Assembly: GCF_900112525.1 (NCBI RefSeq)
Contig: NZ_FOMD01000003.1
Location: 124,001 to 188,000, forward strand
Direction of reading: 5' to 3'
Source of the DNA: Klenkia taihuensis
Lineage (GTDB): Bacteria > Actinomycetota > Actinomycetes > Mycobacteriales > Geodermatophilaceae
DNA: 64,000 bases
Below the pieces are notes generated by a model that saw nothing but the letters and a program-made list of their open reading frames with translations, was not told the DNA's origin and did no database searches. The translations under genes were made by a program, and so were the position numbers. Below are positions 24,903-33,563 of the stretch, piece after piece; the first letter of the stretch is position 1, and the number at the start of each line of letters is the position of its first letter.

Positions 24903-25373
24903 TCAGGCCTGGACGACCTTGTCCCGGTAGCTCTCGATGATGTCCATGAACTCGCGCAGCTCGGGCTCGGGGACGCCGACGAAGTCCAGCGTCGCCTCGA
25001 TCTCCTTGGCGACGGCGTCGAACCCGGCCGTGTCGATGGACAGGTGCTCGTGGGCGGTGTCCATGTCGTGGCCGATGTAGCACTTCGGACCTCCGGCGGC
25101 CTCGATCGACCAGGACGTCACCAGCCACTTGTAGCCGGGGGCGTTGGCCGGGTTGCCGTGGTGCTCGTGCACCTTCTCGTTGGCGTTGACCTTGACGTTC
25201 TGGAACAGCCGGTCGACCAGGATGTCCACGGCGCCGGCGATCCCGTAGCACCCGCCCAGCCGCTCGTAGAGGGTCGCGGTCCCCGGCTGGACGGCGGGCG
25301 CGGTGGCCGGGTCGGCCTCGGGGGCGAGGCGACGGGTGTCGGGGACGTGGGCGACCTCGGGCGTCGCGGTCAT
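24903..25373 (-). CDS. Group I truncated haemoglobin with N-terminal extension
   Basis: A 156-residue protein. A Pro/Ala-rich tail of about 33 residues precedes a group I truncated globin (TLYERLGG onward). The globin includes FQNVKVNANE, a helix-F region DMDTAHEHLSI carrying the proximal His, and a closing FDAVAKEIEATLDFVGV. Group I globins bind O2 or NO and often act as NO dioxygenases; physiological role here is inferred. Typical members are about 125 residues, so the tail is the unusual part. Start ATG 25373; divergent from the VOC gene. Confidence 0.88.
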   Translation of the reverse strand: MTATPEVAHVPDTRRLAPEADPATAPAVQPGTATLYERLGGCYGIAGAVDILVDRLFQNVKVNANEKVHEHHGNPANAPGYKWLVTSWSIEAAGGPKCYIGHDMDTAHEHLSIDTAGFDAVAKEIEATLDFVGVPEPELREFMDIIESYRDKVVQA

Positions 25374-25442
25374 GGTGGGCTCCCTGCGTGGTCGGCGTTG
25401 ATCACGGGGAATGGACCCTCCCCCTGGGTGTGACGCAGGTTA

Positions 25443-25454
25443 CTTGCGCGCAAG
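25443..25454. promoter_or_regulatory. 12-bp perfect palindrome in a divergent promoter region
   Basis: CTTGCGCGCAAG lies between the truncated haemoglobin (minus) and VOC (plus) genes, 70 and 49 bases from their starts. It is placed where a dimeric regulator could act, but the regulator is unknown and short GC palindromes occur by chance in this genome. Confidence 0.3.
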
Positions 25455-25502
25455 CCGGTTGGGCAATGCCTTCCCCGTGCCGCCCGGGGCCAGGATGCGG
25501 GC

Positions 25503-25856
25503 ATGGAACGGGTCCTGGGCATCGGTGGCTTCTTCGTGCGGTCGGCGGACCCGGGCGCGCTCAACGCCTGGTACCGCGACCACCTCGGGATCGGGGTCGA
25601 CCCGGACCAACCGTGGGAGCAGGAGGCCGGGCCGACGGTGTTCTCCGGCTTCGACGCCGACACCGACTACTTCGGGTCGCCCCGCCAGCAGGCGATGTTG
25701 AACTTCCGGGTGCGCGACCTCGACGCGATGCTGGCCCAGCTCCGGACCGCCGGCGCCGACGTCTCCGACGACGTCGAGGACATGGACGGCGTCGGCCGGT
25801 TCGGCTGGGTGACCGACCCCGAGGGCAACCGTGTGGAGCTGTGGCAGGTCGCTTGA
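25503..25856 (+). CDS. VOC family protein (glyoxalase / bleomycin-resistance fold)
   Basis: A 117-residue single VOC domain with two beta-alpha-beta-beta-beta modules: IGGFFVRSADPGALNAWYRDHLGI and NFRVRDLDAMLAQLRTAGADV ... FGWVTDPEGNRVELWQ. The terminal D-PEGN-ELW motif supplies a metal ligand (Glu) in many members. Function may be glyoxalase-like, isomerase or resistance; it cannot be resolved. It lies directly before the hydrolase-TetR operon, whose promoter begins inside its last codons. Confidence 0.88.
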   Translation: MERVLGIGGFFVRSADPGALNAWYRDHLGIGVDPDQPWEQEAGPTVFSGFDADTDYFGSPRQQAMLNFRVRDLDAMLAQLRTAGADVSDDVEDMDGVGRFGWVTDPEGNRVELWQVA

Positions 25857-25899
25857 CCTGGCGGCTAATGCGTGTAGCTTTGAGCTAACGCTATTAGCC
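25853..25899 (+). promoter_or_regulatory. Promoter with nested inverted repeats (putative TetR operator)
   Basis: TTGACC at 25853-25858 and TAGCTT at 25875-25880 (16-base spacer) form a plausible promoter. It is overlaid by an imperfect palindrome: outer arms GGCTAAT (25863-25869) and ATTAGCC (25893-25899), inner arms TAGCT (25875-25879) and AGCTA (25883-25887). It precedes the hydrolase-TetR operon, so autoregulation by the TetR protein is likely. Confidence 0.6.
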
Positions 25900-25912
25900 C
25901 CAGGAGGACGAC

Positions 25913-26743
25913 ATGACCGAGCACCTCACCGTCGACGGCGGCACGCTGGCCTACGAGGTCACCGGCGCCGGACCGCTCGTCGTCCTGGCGCACGGCATGG
26001 GCGACGACCGGCAGGCCTACCGCCACCTCGTGCCGCTGCTGGTCGAGGCCGGGTACCGCGTCGCCGCGGCCGACCTGCGCGGATGCGGGGGGTCCAGCGC
26101 GCAGTGGCCCTCCTACAGCCGCACCGACATCGCCGGGGACCTGCTGGCGCTCGTCCGGCACCTCGGCGGGCCGGCCGTGCTGGTCGGGCACTCGATCTCC
26201 GGCGGCGCGGTCACCGTGGCCGCGGCGCAGGCCCCGGAGCTGGTCACCGCTCTGGTCGAGCTGACCCCGTTCACCCGCAAGCAGGCCATGTCCCTGCGCG
26301 ACCTGCGCTCGCCCCGCTTCCGCCGCGGCATGCGCCACCTGCTCGGCGCCGGCCTGCTGGGCAGCGTCGCCTCGTGGCGGAGGTACCTCGACGTCGCCTA
26401 CCCCGGCGCGAAGCCGGCCGACTGGCAGCAGCGGCTGGACCACGTGACGGCGATGCTGGGCGAGCCCGGCCGGATGGGGGCGCTGAAGAAGATGGGCACG
26501 ATGCCGGCCACCGACGCCGGCGCCGCACTGCCCGCCGTCCACTGCCCCGTCCTGGTCGTGCAGGGCGAGCTGGACCCCGACTGGGCCGACCCCCGCGCCG
26601 AGGGCGAGGCCGTGCTGGCCGAGCTGCCGGCCGGGCTCGGTCGGCTCGTCGTGCTCGCAGGCACCGGCCACTACCCGCACCACCAGGTGCCCGAAGCGGT
26701 CGCCGCCGCCGTCCTGCCGTTCCTGGCGGGTGTCCGTGCCTAG
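25913..26743 (+). CDS. Alpha/beta hydrolase
   Basis: A 276-residue alpha/beta-fold hydrolase. It has an oxyanion HG motif (VLAHGMGDD), nucleophile elbow GHSISGG with Ser at about residue 94, a candidate acid in GELDPDW, and the catalytic His in GTGHYPHH near residue 254. ATG 25913 follows CAGGAGG. Substrate unknown (ester, epoxide or lactone). The TetR gene begins 14 bases before its stop, and a palindromic operator lies upstream, so it is probably induced by its own substrate or a related ligand. Confidence 0.9.
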   Translation: MTEHLTVDGGTLAYEVTGAGPLVVLAHGMGDDRQAYRHLVPLLVEAGYRVAAADLRGCGGSSAQWPSYSRTDIAGDLLALVRHLGGPAVLVGHSISGGAVTVAAAQAPELVTALVELTPFTRKQAMSLRDLRSPRFRRGMRHLLGAGLLGSVASWRRYLDVAYPGAKPADWQQRLDHVTAMLGEPGRMGALKKMGTMPATDAGAALPAVHCPVLVVQGELDPDWADPRAEGEAVLAELPAGLGRLVVLAGTGHYPHHQVPEAVAAAVLPFLAGVRA

Positions 26744-27299
26744 GGCGGGCCTGGACCCCACGTCCGTCGTGGCCGCCGGTGCCGAGCTGGCCGACGAGGT
26801 CGGACTCGCCGCGCTGACCATGGGCGGGCTGGCCGAGCGGGTCGGGGTGCGCACCCCGTCGCTGTACAAGCACGTCGCCGGTCAGGACGACCTCGTCCGC
26901 CGGATCGCCGCCCTGGCGCTGGAGGAGTCGGCGGTCGCGGTGGGCACGGCGATCCAGGGCCGGTCCGGCCGGGATGCCCTCGCCGCGGCGGCCCAGGCCT
27001 TCCGCGCCTACGTGCTCGCCCACCCCGGCCGGTACGCCACGACCGTCGGGCTGGAGCCCGCCGGCCCGGACGACCCGCTGGTGGCGGCCGGGGTCCGCGC
27101 GTTGGCCGCCTTCCGTGCCGTGCTGCGCGGCTACGACCTGCCCGCCGCCGACGAGGACCACGCGCTGCGGACGCTGCGGAGCGCCCTGCACGGCTTCGCC
27201 ACCCTGCAGGCCGCGCACGGGTTCCAGTGGTCGGCCGACGTCGACGAGAGCTTCACCTGGCTGGTCGACCTGCTCGACCGCGGCCTGCGCGGCAGCTAG
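26730..27299 (+). CDS. TetR/AcrR family regulator (WHG-type C-terminal domain)
   Basis: A 189-residue regulator. The N-terminal HTH reads AALTMGGLAERVGVRTPSLYKHVAGQDDL. The C-terminal ligand domain has LRSALHGFATLQAAHGF, the hallmark of the TetR_C WHG group. GTG 26730 lies inside the hydrolase gene (14-base overlap), showing coupling. It most likely represses the hydrolase promoter through the nested palindrome at 25863-25899. Confidence 0.88.
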   Translation: MSVPRAGLDPTSVVAAGAELADEVGLAALTMGGLAERVGVRTPSLYKHVAGQDDLVRRIAALALEESAVAVGTAIQGRSGRDALAAAAQAFRAYVLAHPGRYATTVGLEPAGPDDPLVAAGVRALAAFRAVLRGYDLPAADEDHALRTLRSALHGFATLQAAHGFQWSADVDESFTWLVDLLDRGLRGS

Positions 27300-27329
27300 C
27301 GGGCCCCGGGACGCGCCTACCCTCGGGGC

Positions 27330-28301
27330 ATGCCGTCCGCCCGCCGACCGCTCGACGAGCTGCGCGAGACCGTCGGCCGCCTGGGTGAGCAGCTGCCGCG
27401 CCCCGGCGGGCGCGGGGTGGACGACCTGGTGGCCGACCTGTTCGGCGGGCGCACCGCGCCGGGCCGGCCGCTGGCCGAGATCCAGGCGAACCTCGCCGGC
27501 CTCATCGGCCTGACCGCGGTCAAGGAGCAGGTGGCGGCCCTGGTCGCGTTCCTGCAGGTGCAGGCCCGCCGCAAGGAGCACGGCCTGCCCGAGGCGGCCA
27601 CCAGCCAGCACCTGGTCTTCCTGGGCAACCCCGGCACCGGCAAGACCACCGTGGCCCGCCTGCTGGCCGAGATGTACCGGGCGGTGGGCCTGCTGCAGAA
27701 GGGCCACCTGGTGGAGGTCGACCGGGCCGCGCTGGTCGGGCAGCACGTCGGGGCGACGGCCATCAAGACCGACCGGGTCGTGCGGCAGGCGCTGGACGGC
27801 GTCCTGTTCATCGACGAGGCGTACTCGCTGGCCCCCGACGGCGACGGCCGGCAGGACTTCGGACCGGAGGCGATCGAGGTCCTGCTCAAACGCATGGAGG
27901 ACCACCGGCACCGGATGGTGGTGATCGTGGCCGGCTACCCGCGGCTGATGGAGTCCTTCCTGGCCTCCAACCCCGGGCTGCGCTCCCGGTTCGGCCGGGA
28001 GATCCGCTTCCCCGACTACTCCACCGCCGAGCTCGAGGCGATCTTCGTCAGCATCGTGGCCCAGCACGAGTACGAGCTCGAGCCCGGTGCGGAGACCACG
28101 CTGCGGGCCACCCTGGCCGGCATCCGGCCCGGCGAGGACACCGGCAACGCCCGCTTCGCCCGCACGCTGTTCGAGCAGTCCCTCAACCGGCAGGCGCTGC
28201 GGCTGACCCGGGACGGCAGCGCGGCGTCGCTGAGCCGCGCCGACGTCTCGACGCTCACCGCCGGGGACGTCGCCGAGGCGGCCCGCACGCTCGAGTCCTA
28301 G
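27330..28301 (+). CDS. CbbX/CfxQ-type AAA ATPase
   Basis: A 323-residue AAA protein. Residues 1-55 form a helical N-terminal region. The AAA module has GLTAVKEQV, Walker [10 protein letters not shown], Walker [13 protein letters not shown], and the Arg-finger region [13 protein letters not shown]. The same AAA family includes the Rubisco activase CbbX and the C-terminal half of EccA of type VII secretion; neither Rubisco nor ESX genes are present here, so the client is unknown. Its stop shares the bases CTAG with the stop of the convergent GH13 gene. Confidence 0.87.
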   Translation: MPSARRPLDELRETVGRLGEQLPRPGGRGVDDLVADLFGGRTAPGRPLAEIQANLAGLIGLTAVKEQVAALVAFLQVQARRKEHGLPEAATSQHLVFLGNPGTGKTTVARLLAEMYRAVGLLQKGHLVEVDRAALVGQHVGATAIKTDRVVRQALDGVLFIDEAYSLAPDGDGRQDFGPEAIEVLLKRMEDHRHRMVVIVAGYPRLMESFLASNPGLRSRFGREIRFPDYSTAELEAIFVSIVAQHEYELEPGAETTLRATLAGIRPGEDTGNARFARTLFEQSLNRQALRLTRDGSAASLSRADVSTLTAGDVAEAARTLES

Positions 28302-29899
28302 TCGTCCAGCAGCCAGACGGCCGTGTCCGGGGGCAGCACGCCCGGCCTCACCGCCGTCGAGGACGCCAGCAGGAGGGTCCCGCCCGGGACCAGCGCGGTG
28401 CCGGGGCCCATGTTCAGCACGCAGCGCACGGTCTCGCCGTCCCCGGTGCAGGTCACGGTGAGGACGTCGCCGTCGACCCGCACGGTCGCCGTCCCGGAGC
28501 CCAGCGCCGGGTGGGCGGCGCGCAGGGCCAGGGCGCGGCGGTGCAGGGTGAGGGCGGAGCCGCCGTCCCGGGACTGCCGGGAGACCGCGTGCTCGGCCCA
28601 GCCGTCGGGCACGGGCAGCCACGGGTCGGCCGCGCCGTCGGGGGAGAAGCCGACACCGGGGGACTCGTTCCACGGCATCGGCACCCGGCAGCCGTCGCGG
28701 CCGGCGCGGGCGCCGCCGCTGCGGTGGAAGATCGGGTCCCGCTTGGCCTCGTCGGGGACGACGGCCTGCGGCAGCGCGAGCTCGTCGCCGGCGTAGAGGT
28801 AGGGCGAGCCGGGCAGCGCCATGAGCAGCAGGGCCGCGGCCCGGGCGCGCGCGGTGCCGACCGCGCCGCCGCCGAACCGGGTGACCTGCCGGTCCTTGTC
28901 GTGGTTGCCCAGCACCCAGGAGACCGGGGCGCCGACGGCGGCGAAGGCGTCCAGCGCGGTGGACACGGCCTCGCCGAAGGCGCCGGCGTCCCACCCGGAC
29001 TTCAGCAGCCGGAAGGAGAAGGACTGGTGCATCTCGTCGGGGCGGGAGTACAGCGCCACCTGGTCCAGGTCGGCCAGGCAGACCTCGCCGACGAGCATGG
29101 TGCCGGGGTACTCGTCGCAGACCGCGCGCCAGCGGCGCCACACGTCGTGCACCTCGGGCTGGTTCCAGGTCATCGCCTGCTCGGGGCCGTGGCCGAACAG
29201 GGTGGGGGAGTAGGCGCCGGGGTTGTCGCGGAGGCCGGCGTCCTTGAACAGGCCGTAGGCGACGTCCACGCGGAAGCCGGAGACGCCGCGGTCGAGCCAG
29301 AAGCGCAGGGTGGCCTCGAAGTCGTCGCCCACGGCGGGGTCGCGCCAGTCGAGGTCGGGCTGCTCGGGGGCGAACAGGTGCAGGTACCAGCGGCCGTCGG
29401 GGGTGCGCGACCAGGCCGGGCCGCCGAACAGTGACCGCCAATTGTTCGGCGGCTCCTCGGACGGGGGCGCGAAGTGGTAGCGCTTCGCCTCCGGGCCGTC
29501 GGGGTTCTCCAAGGCGGCCCGGAACCACGGGTGCTGGTCCGAAGTGTGGTTGGGGACGACGTCGAGGATGACCTTCAGGCCGAGGTGCCTCGCGTCGGCG
29601 ACCAGTGCCTCGAGGTCGGATACGTCGCCGTAGTCGGGGTCGACCGCGCGGTAGTCCACGACGTCGTAGCCGCCGTCGGCACCGCCGGAGGGGTAGTGCG
29701 GGTTGATCCACAGCGCGTCGACGCCGAGCCACACCAGGTACGGCAGCCGGGAGCGCAGGCCGGCCAGGTCACCGATGCCGTCGCCGTTCGAGTCGGCGAA
29801 GGAGCGGAGGTAGACCTGGTAGACCACCGCGGTCCGCCACCAGTCCTGCTCGGTCGCGGGCGCAGCAGGGGTCGGCAGCGCTGCCAGCCGGGGTGCCAT
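28298..29899 (-). CDS. Glycoside hydrolase family 13 alpha-glucosidase
   Basis: A 533-residue GH13 enzyme. It has conserved region [15 protein letters not shown], region [11 protein letters not shown] (nucleophile Asp), region [12 protein letters not shown] (acid/base Glu) and region [12 protein letters not shown] (transition-state Asp). The N-terminal [26 protein letters not shown] is typical of oligo-1,6-glucosidase / alpha-glucosidase subfamilies. ATG 29899 was chosen over an upstream in-frame codon. No signal peptide, so it acts on imported or internal oligosaccharides. It borders the AT-richer island. Confidence 0.92.
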   Translation of the reverse strand: MAPRLAALPTPAAPATEQDWWRTAVVYQVYLRSFADSNGDGIGDLAGLRSRLPYLVWLGVDALWINPHYPSGGADGGYDVVDYRAVDPDYGDVSDLEALVADARHLGLKVILDVVPNHTSDQHPWFRAALENPDGPEAKRYHFAPPSEEPPNNWRSLFGGPAWSRTPDGRWYLHLFAPEQPDLDWRDPAVGDDFEATLRFWLDRGVSGFRVDVAYGLFKDAGLRDNPGAYSPTLFGHGPEQAMTWNQPEVHDVWRRWRAVCDEYPGTMLVGEVCLADLDQVALYSRPDEMHQSFSFRLLKSGWDAGAFGEAVSTALDAFAAVGAPVSWVLGNHDKDRQVTRFGGGAVGTARARAAALLLMALPGSPYLYAGDELALPQAVVPDEAKRDPIFHRSGGARAGRDGCRVPMPWNESPGVGFSPDGAADPWLPVPDGWAEHAVSRQSRDGGSALTLHRRALALRAAHPALGSGTATVRVDGDVLTVTCTGDGETVRCVLNMGPGTALVPGGTLLLASSTAVRPGVLPPDTAVWLLDD

Positions 29900-30008
29900 G
29901 ACTCCGTCATCGGCAGTCGCCTGACAGTGACGGTATGAGCTAGGCCACAAGCTCCGGAGGATTCGTTGTCAGGTTTCGTAGCAGCCGGTCGGTCATCTGA
30001 TCGTCTAT

Positions 30009-30998
30009 TCAGCCCAGCATTAACGGCGCACCCCACACGTCGGCAAGTGCAGCGACGGCGGGTTCGAGATCCGTTCCCCGGAACGCGCGAGCGACGGTGA
30101 CCGGTCTATTTTCAATCATCTCAAGCAAGATGAGAGACTCGGGTTGCGTGAAGAGAACGTAGTTGAACTCCTGAGCGTAGGACGACTCCTCTCCGTATTC
30201 GAGTAGTACGTCTCGCAACTTCGCGTTCTGCTCTGTCACGAATGACCTCAGGTCGCCTGCGTAATTCGACCAATCTGAAATGCCCCAGTTTTCGAGCAGT
30301 CGGCTGAGCACTTCAAGGGAGAGCTCGGGCTCGCCAGACTGTGTGACCATGGTAAGGAACAGACGCTCAGCCTCGCGCAGCAAGAGCGCAGGCTCGTACC
30401 GTGCGTCCTGGCTCAGTTGACCCATCGCAGCGTCCACCTCCTCGTCGAACATCTCAACGAGTACTGACAATCTGGCGATCTTCCGCTGGATGGCAAGGCT
30501 TGGGGCGACGACGGGCTTGTAGACGAGTCCATGTTCGAGGTTCGCCCAGATGTCCTGAGCTTGAGTCCGAAGCTGTACCTCAGCCTCGATGGGCTCGCCT
30601 CCGCTCATCAGGTCTTCTAAGCGGACTTGGACGTGAACACCCGCGTACGTGAGAGCCTGGGGATTTGAAAGTACGGGCGACTTCTCGTCAGAATGCAGAT
30701 GCTCTAAGCCGTCCGTACCCGCTTCAAGCGCAGTTCTGATCTGGCGCACGTCCGCTAATGTTCCGACGACCACTTGGGCGCCGACCTTATCTGTCGTCTT
30801 GTCCCAGCAATCGTCGCCGTATTTGCGCAACTTCTTCACGAAGCTACTTACCTCTTTAGCCCTGACTTTAACGCGGGCGCCGGTGATGCGCTCTTGATCA
30901 ACCAGTCGTTCGAGTTGAATTTTGAGCGAGCCCGCCGCCTGTTGAAAGTTTGGATACTCTGCGATATAGCGCTGCCTCGCTTCATTTGCACTCGTCAA
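30009..30998 (-). CDS. RelA/SpoT-type nucleotide (alarmone-like) synthetase in AT-richer island
   Basis: A 329-residue protein. Residues 25-156 carry the RelA/SpoT synthetase motifs: R42-V-K44 with K48, S51 and K55 (ATP site), D70 (DKVGAQVVV, Mg2+), Y118-A-G-V-H122 (counterpart of the YKS(I/L)H loop) and E140-VQLRT ending W151..E155-H156. No HD hydrolase, TGS or ACT domain is present, as in small alarmone synthetases and toxSAS toxins. The helical tail (157-329) is unassigned. TTG 30998 overlaps the upstream NA37-like stop by 4 bases, so they are coupled. Base composition is clearly lower in GC than neighbours. The product ((p)ppGpp, another nucleotide or tRNA pyrophosphorylation) is unknown. 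Confidence 0.8.
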   Translation of the reverse strand: MTSANEARQRYIAEYPNFQQAAGSLKIQLERLVDQERITGARVKVRAKEVSSFVKKLRKYGDDCWDKTTDKVGAQVVVGTLADVRQIRTALEAGTDGLEHLHSDEKSPVLSNPQALTYAGVHVQVRLEDLMSGGEPIEAEVQLRTQAQDIWANLEHGLVYKPVVAPSLAIQRKIARLSVLVEMFDEEVDAAMGQLSQDARYEPALLLREAERLFLTMVTQSGEPELSLEVLSRLLENWGISDWSNYAGDLRSFVTEQNAKLRDVLLEYGEESSYAQEFNYVLFTQPESLILLEMIENRPVTVARAFRGTDLEPAVAALADVWGAPLMLG

Positions 30999-32074
30999 GA
31001 CTGCTGCGCCTTCTCGGAGGAAGAACGCTTGCCGCTCGCTCCGCTCATCTTGGTGACTGCGTCATTGATGACGATCTGAGACTTTGAGTCGTCGACCTTC
31101 TCAACTCTCAGAGATCCGTCTTCGAACATCTCGGGCGGGGCAAGGACATCGGCGCCCCGCTCGGTTTGTATACGCATCCGCCGAATTTTTGACGCAATAA
31201 GACTGGTGTCCTTTGGGAATGATTTGGAAGAGAGGCCCGCGTCGCGAATTCGTTGCACGAACAGCTCCTGATCTTCTTCGTTCAGATTCTGGGCCGCGAA
31301 GACCTCGGGTTGAACGACTGTAGACTGCTTCTGCATTTCGGCAAGCAGGGCAATCTCGTATCGCGCGTTTGCCTCTGGCTTCTTCGCGGTGCGCTGCGAG
31401 ATGAATGTCTGCGCCACCCGAAAAAACTGCTCGGTTTGAACGTCGGACTGTTGACGAAACTGGCAGCCGAGAAATTGGATGAAGTAGTTCGCGATACCTC
31501 CCTGCAGTTGCTGATCGTCAACCACGTGGCCCTCGAGATGATCGTCGGGCGCATCGGTGAAAAGGCCGATCTTGAAAACCCTGGTCCCATCGCCGAGGAT
31601 CAGATCGCGAAGATGCTCGGCGCGGTAGGTACGCTGCCCGCTGCTGTTGGTCGTCTGTTCCACCCGCATACCTTCTTGGTGCTCCATCTTGGCCAGCATG
31701 ACGCACCGCTTACCGTCCACTTCGCCGATGATGGTCATGACAAGGCCACCAGAGCTCATCCACTTCTGCTCGAGATGAAGCTGACGGGCGATGGAGCAGC
31801 TATGGGACACCAGCTTGTCTGACGAGATAAGGAGGTCTTTCAGCATGGTGGGGACCTGTGAACCAAGGTCGGCGTCTTCCCGGACCGGGCGGGCGTAACC
31901 CCCGAGGCTGTGGCGAAGCCGCCTTTGAATGAACGCCTTATCGTCGGCGCCCAGCGTTATCGCGGCCTCGCTGTACTGGATCGGATCGCTGCCGTCGTCG
32001 GGCGCCCGTCCGCGCGGCACTGGATGCATCATCACTTCAACAGGCTTCAGCGTTCCGGCATCAAACGGCGTCAT
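30995..32074 (-). CDS. Nucleoid-associated protein, NdpA / 37-kDa (NA37) family-like
   Basis: A 359-residue protein from ATG 32074. It includes MTIIGEVDGKRCVMLAKMEHQEG, RVFKIGLF and VDDQQLQGGIANYFIQFLGCQF, then an AQTFIS helix. This resembles the 37-kDa nucleoid-associated (YejK/NdpA) family, where a beta-rich N-half reading 'VVMLKLDH.EG' and a 'D......YF..FLGC' segment recur. The family is nucleoid-bound; some members occur near defence genes. It is the first gene of a two-gene unit with the RelA/SpoT-type synthetase, both with unusual composition, suggesting joint transfer. Whether it senses, recruits or neutralises the synthetase is inference. The family call is moderate. Confidence 0.72.
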   Translation of the reverse strand: MTPFDAGTLKPVEVMMHPVPRGRAPDDGSDPIQYSEAAITLGADDKAFIQRRLRHSLGGYARPVREDADLGSQVPTMLKDLLISSDKLVSHSCSIARQLHLEQKWMSSGGLVMTIIGEVDGKRCVMLAKMEHQEGMRVEQTTNSSGQRTYRAEHLRDLILGDGTRVFKIGLFTDAPDDHLEGHVVDDQQLQGGIANYFIQFLGCQFRQQSDVQTEQFFRVAQTFISQRTAKKPEANARYEIALLAEMQKQSTVVQPEVFAAQNLNEEDQELFVQRIRDAGLSSKSFPKDTSLIASKIRRMRIQTERGADVLAPPEMFEDGSLRVEKVDDSKSQIVINDAVTKMSGASGKRSSSEKAQQS

Positions 32075-32244
32075 CAGCGATCCCCCCGAGCTCTGATCAG
32101 TAAAACACTGGGGCCACCATATCGGCGGTCTGAGGACCTGAGCCCCCATCGAATCGCGAAAAGCATGGATAACTTGGATGCACACTAACCTTGGCGGCGC
32201 AGTGACCGAAGTGACGTACACAGTCCAGCGCCAAGGCTGCTGTT

Positions 32245-33507
32245 TCAGCCGTGCTGCAGGCAGGTGGTGAACGCGGCGACCATGTGCGGCACGTCGAGGG
32301 CGCTGCACAGCTCGCGGGCCGAGTGCATGGCCAGCTGCGGTGCGCCGACGTCCACCGTCGACAGGCCCAGCCGGGTGGCGGTCAGCGGGCCGATGGTCGA
32401 GCCGCACGGCAGGTCGGCGCGGGAGACGAAGTGCTGCACCGGCACCCCGGCGTCCTGGCAACGCTCGGTGAACCAGCCCCCGCTCACCGCGTCGGTCGCG
32501 TAGGCCTGGTTGGCGTTGAGCTTGAGCACCGGGCCACCACCGAGCACCGGTTGGTGCGAGGGCTCGTGCCGCTCGGGCCGGGTCGGGTGCACCGCGTGCG
32601 CCATGTCCGCGCTGATCAGCTTCGACGCCGCGATCGTGCGGGCGAACCCCTGCGGACCGTCGGCCAGCCGGGACACGACGTCCTCCAGGAACGACCCCCG
32701 CGCCCCCGACGCCGAGCCCGACCCGACCTCCTCGTGGTCGTTGCAGACCAGCACCTGGGTGTGCCGAGGCGTTTCCGCGGAAACGCGCAGCATTGCGGTG
32801 AGCCCCGAGTGGCAGCAGGCCAGGTCGTCCAGCCGGGGCGCAGCGACCCAGGACCCGTCGGCCCCGGCGCGCGCGGCGGGCTGGGTGTCGGCCAGCACCA
32901 GGTCGTGGCCCACCACGTCGGCCGCCGACACCCCGGCGGCCGAGGCCAGCGCCTCCAGCAGGCCGGGCTCGGTGGACAGCTCCGACCCCCACACCGGCTG
33001 CAGGTGCCGCTGCGGGTCCAGGGTCAGGCCCTCGCGCACCGACCGGTCCAGGTGGATCGCCAGCGACGGCAGCCGGAGCGGCGCCCCCGGGAGCTTGGCC
33101 AGCACCGTCGAACCGCCGCGCAGGGCGAGGCGGCCGGCGACGGTGAGCTCTCGGTCGAGCCAGGTGTGCCACAGCCCGCCGCCGTAGGGCTCGACACCCA
33201 CCAGCTTGTAGCCGGCCTGCCGCAGGTCGTGCCGCGGCCGCACCCGGAAGGTGGGGGAGTCGGTGTGCGCGCCGATGATCCGCAGCCCCGCCTCGGCGAC
33301 CGGGTCCGAACCCACCCGGACGGCGACCACGCTGGCTCCGCGCACGGTGAACACCGCGTCCCCTGGCGTGAGCTCCCAGACGTCGCGCTCGGCCAGCTCC
33401 CGGAACCCGCCCGCGGTCAGCCGGCGCGCGATCTCCGCGGCCGCGTGCCCCGGGGAGGGCGAGGCGTCGACGAAGGAACGGAGGTCGTCACCGAGGGAGA
33501 GGTCCAC
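32245..33507 (-). CDS. M18 family aminopeptidase
   Basis: A 420-residue zinc aminopeptidase of the aspartyl-aminopeptidase (M18) family. Metal-site motifs are GAHTDSP (His/Asp), PRLDDLAC (bridging Asp), DHEEVGSGS (general base Glu-Glu), SADMAHAVHP (Asp) and LAMHSARELC (terminal His). It should trim N-terminal residues, often acidic ones, from peptides in the cytosol. Length is normal. GTG 33507 is preceded by an AGGA. It is divergent from the ligase gene; the AT-richer island lies 170 bases past its stop. Confidence 0.93.
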   Translation of the reverse strand: MDLSLGDDLRSFVDASPSPGHAAAEIARRLTAGGFRELAERDVWELTPGDAVFTVRGASVVAVRVGSDPVAEAGLRIIGAHTDSPTFRVRPRHDLRQAGYKLVGVEPYGGGLWHTWLDRELTVAGRLALRGGSTVLAKLPGAPLRLPSLAIHLDRSVREGLTLDPQRHLQPVWGSELSTEPGLLEALASAAGVSAADVVGHDLVLADTQPAARAGADGSWVAAPRLDDLACCHSGLTAMLRVSAETPRHTQVLVCNDHEEVGSGSASGARGSFLEDVVSRLADGPQGFARTIAASKLISADMAHAVHPTRPERHEPSHQPVLGGGPVLKLNANQAYATDAVSGGWFTERCQDAGVPVQHFVSRADLPCGSTIGPLTATRLGLSTVDVGAPQLAMHSARELCSALDVPHMVAAFTTCLQHG

Positions 33508-33563
33508 GTCCTGGAGTCTCCCGTACCGTTCGGCGCCGCACCCCGAACCCCTGGAGACCCCGC

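Noticed and set aside
27330-28301. Type VII secretion EccA or Rubisco activase function for the AAA protein
   Set aside because: No ESX or Rubisco genes nearby; only the generic CbbX/EccA-type AAA module is present.
30009-32074. Attachment site or tRNA-borne integration scar for the island
   Set aside because: No tRNA gene or obvious direct repeat flanks the two genes; the island call rests on composition and gene content only.
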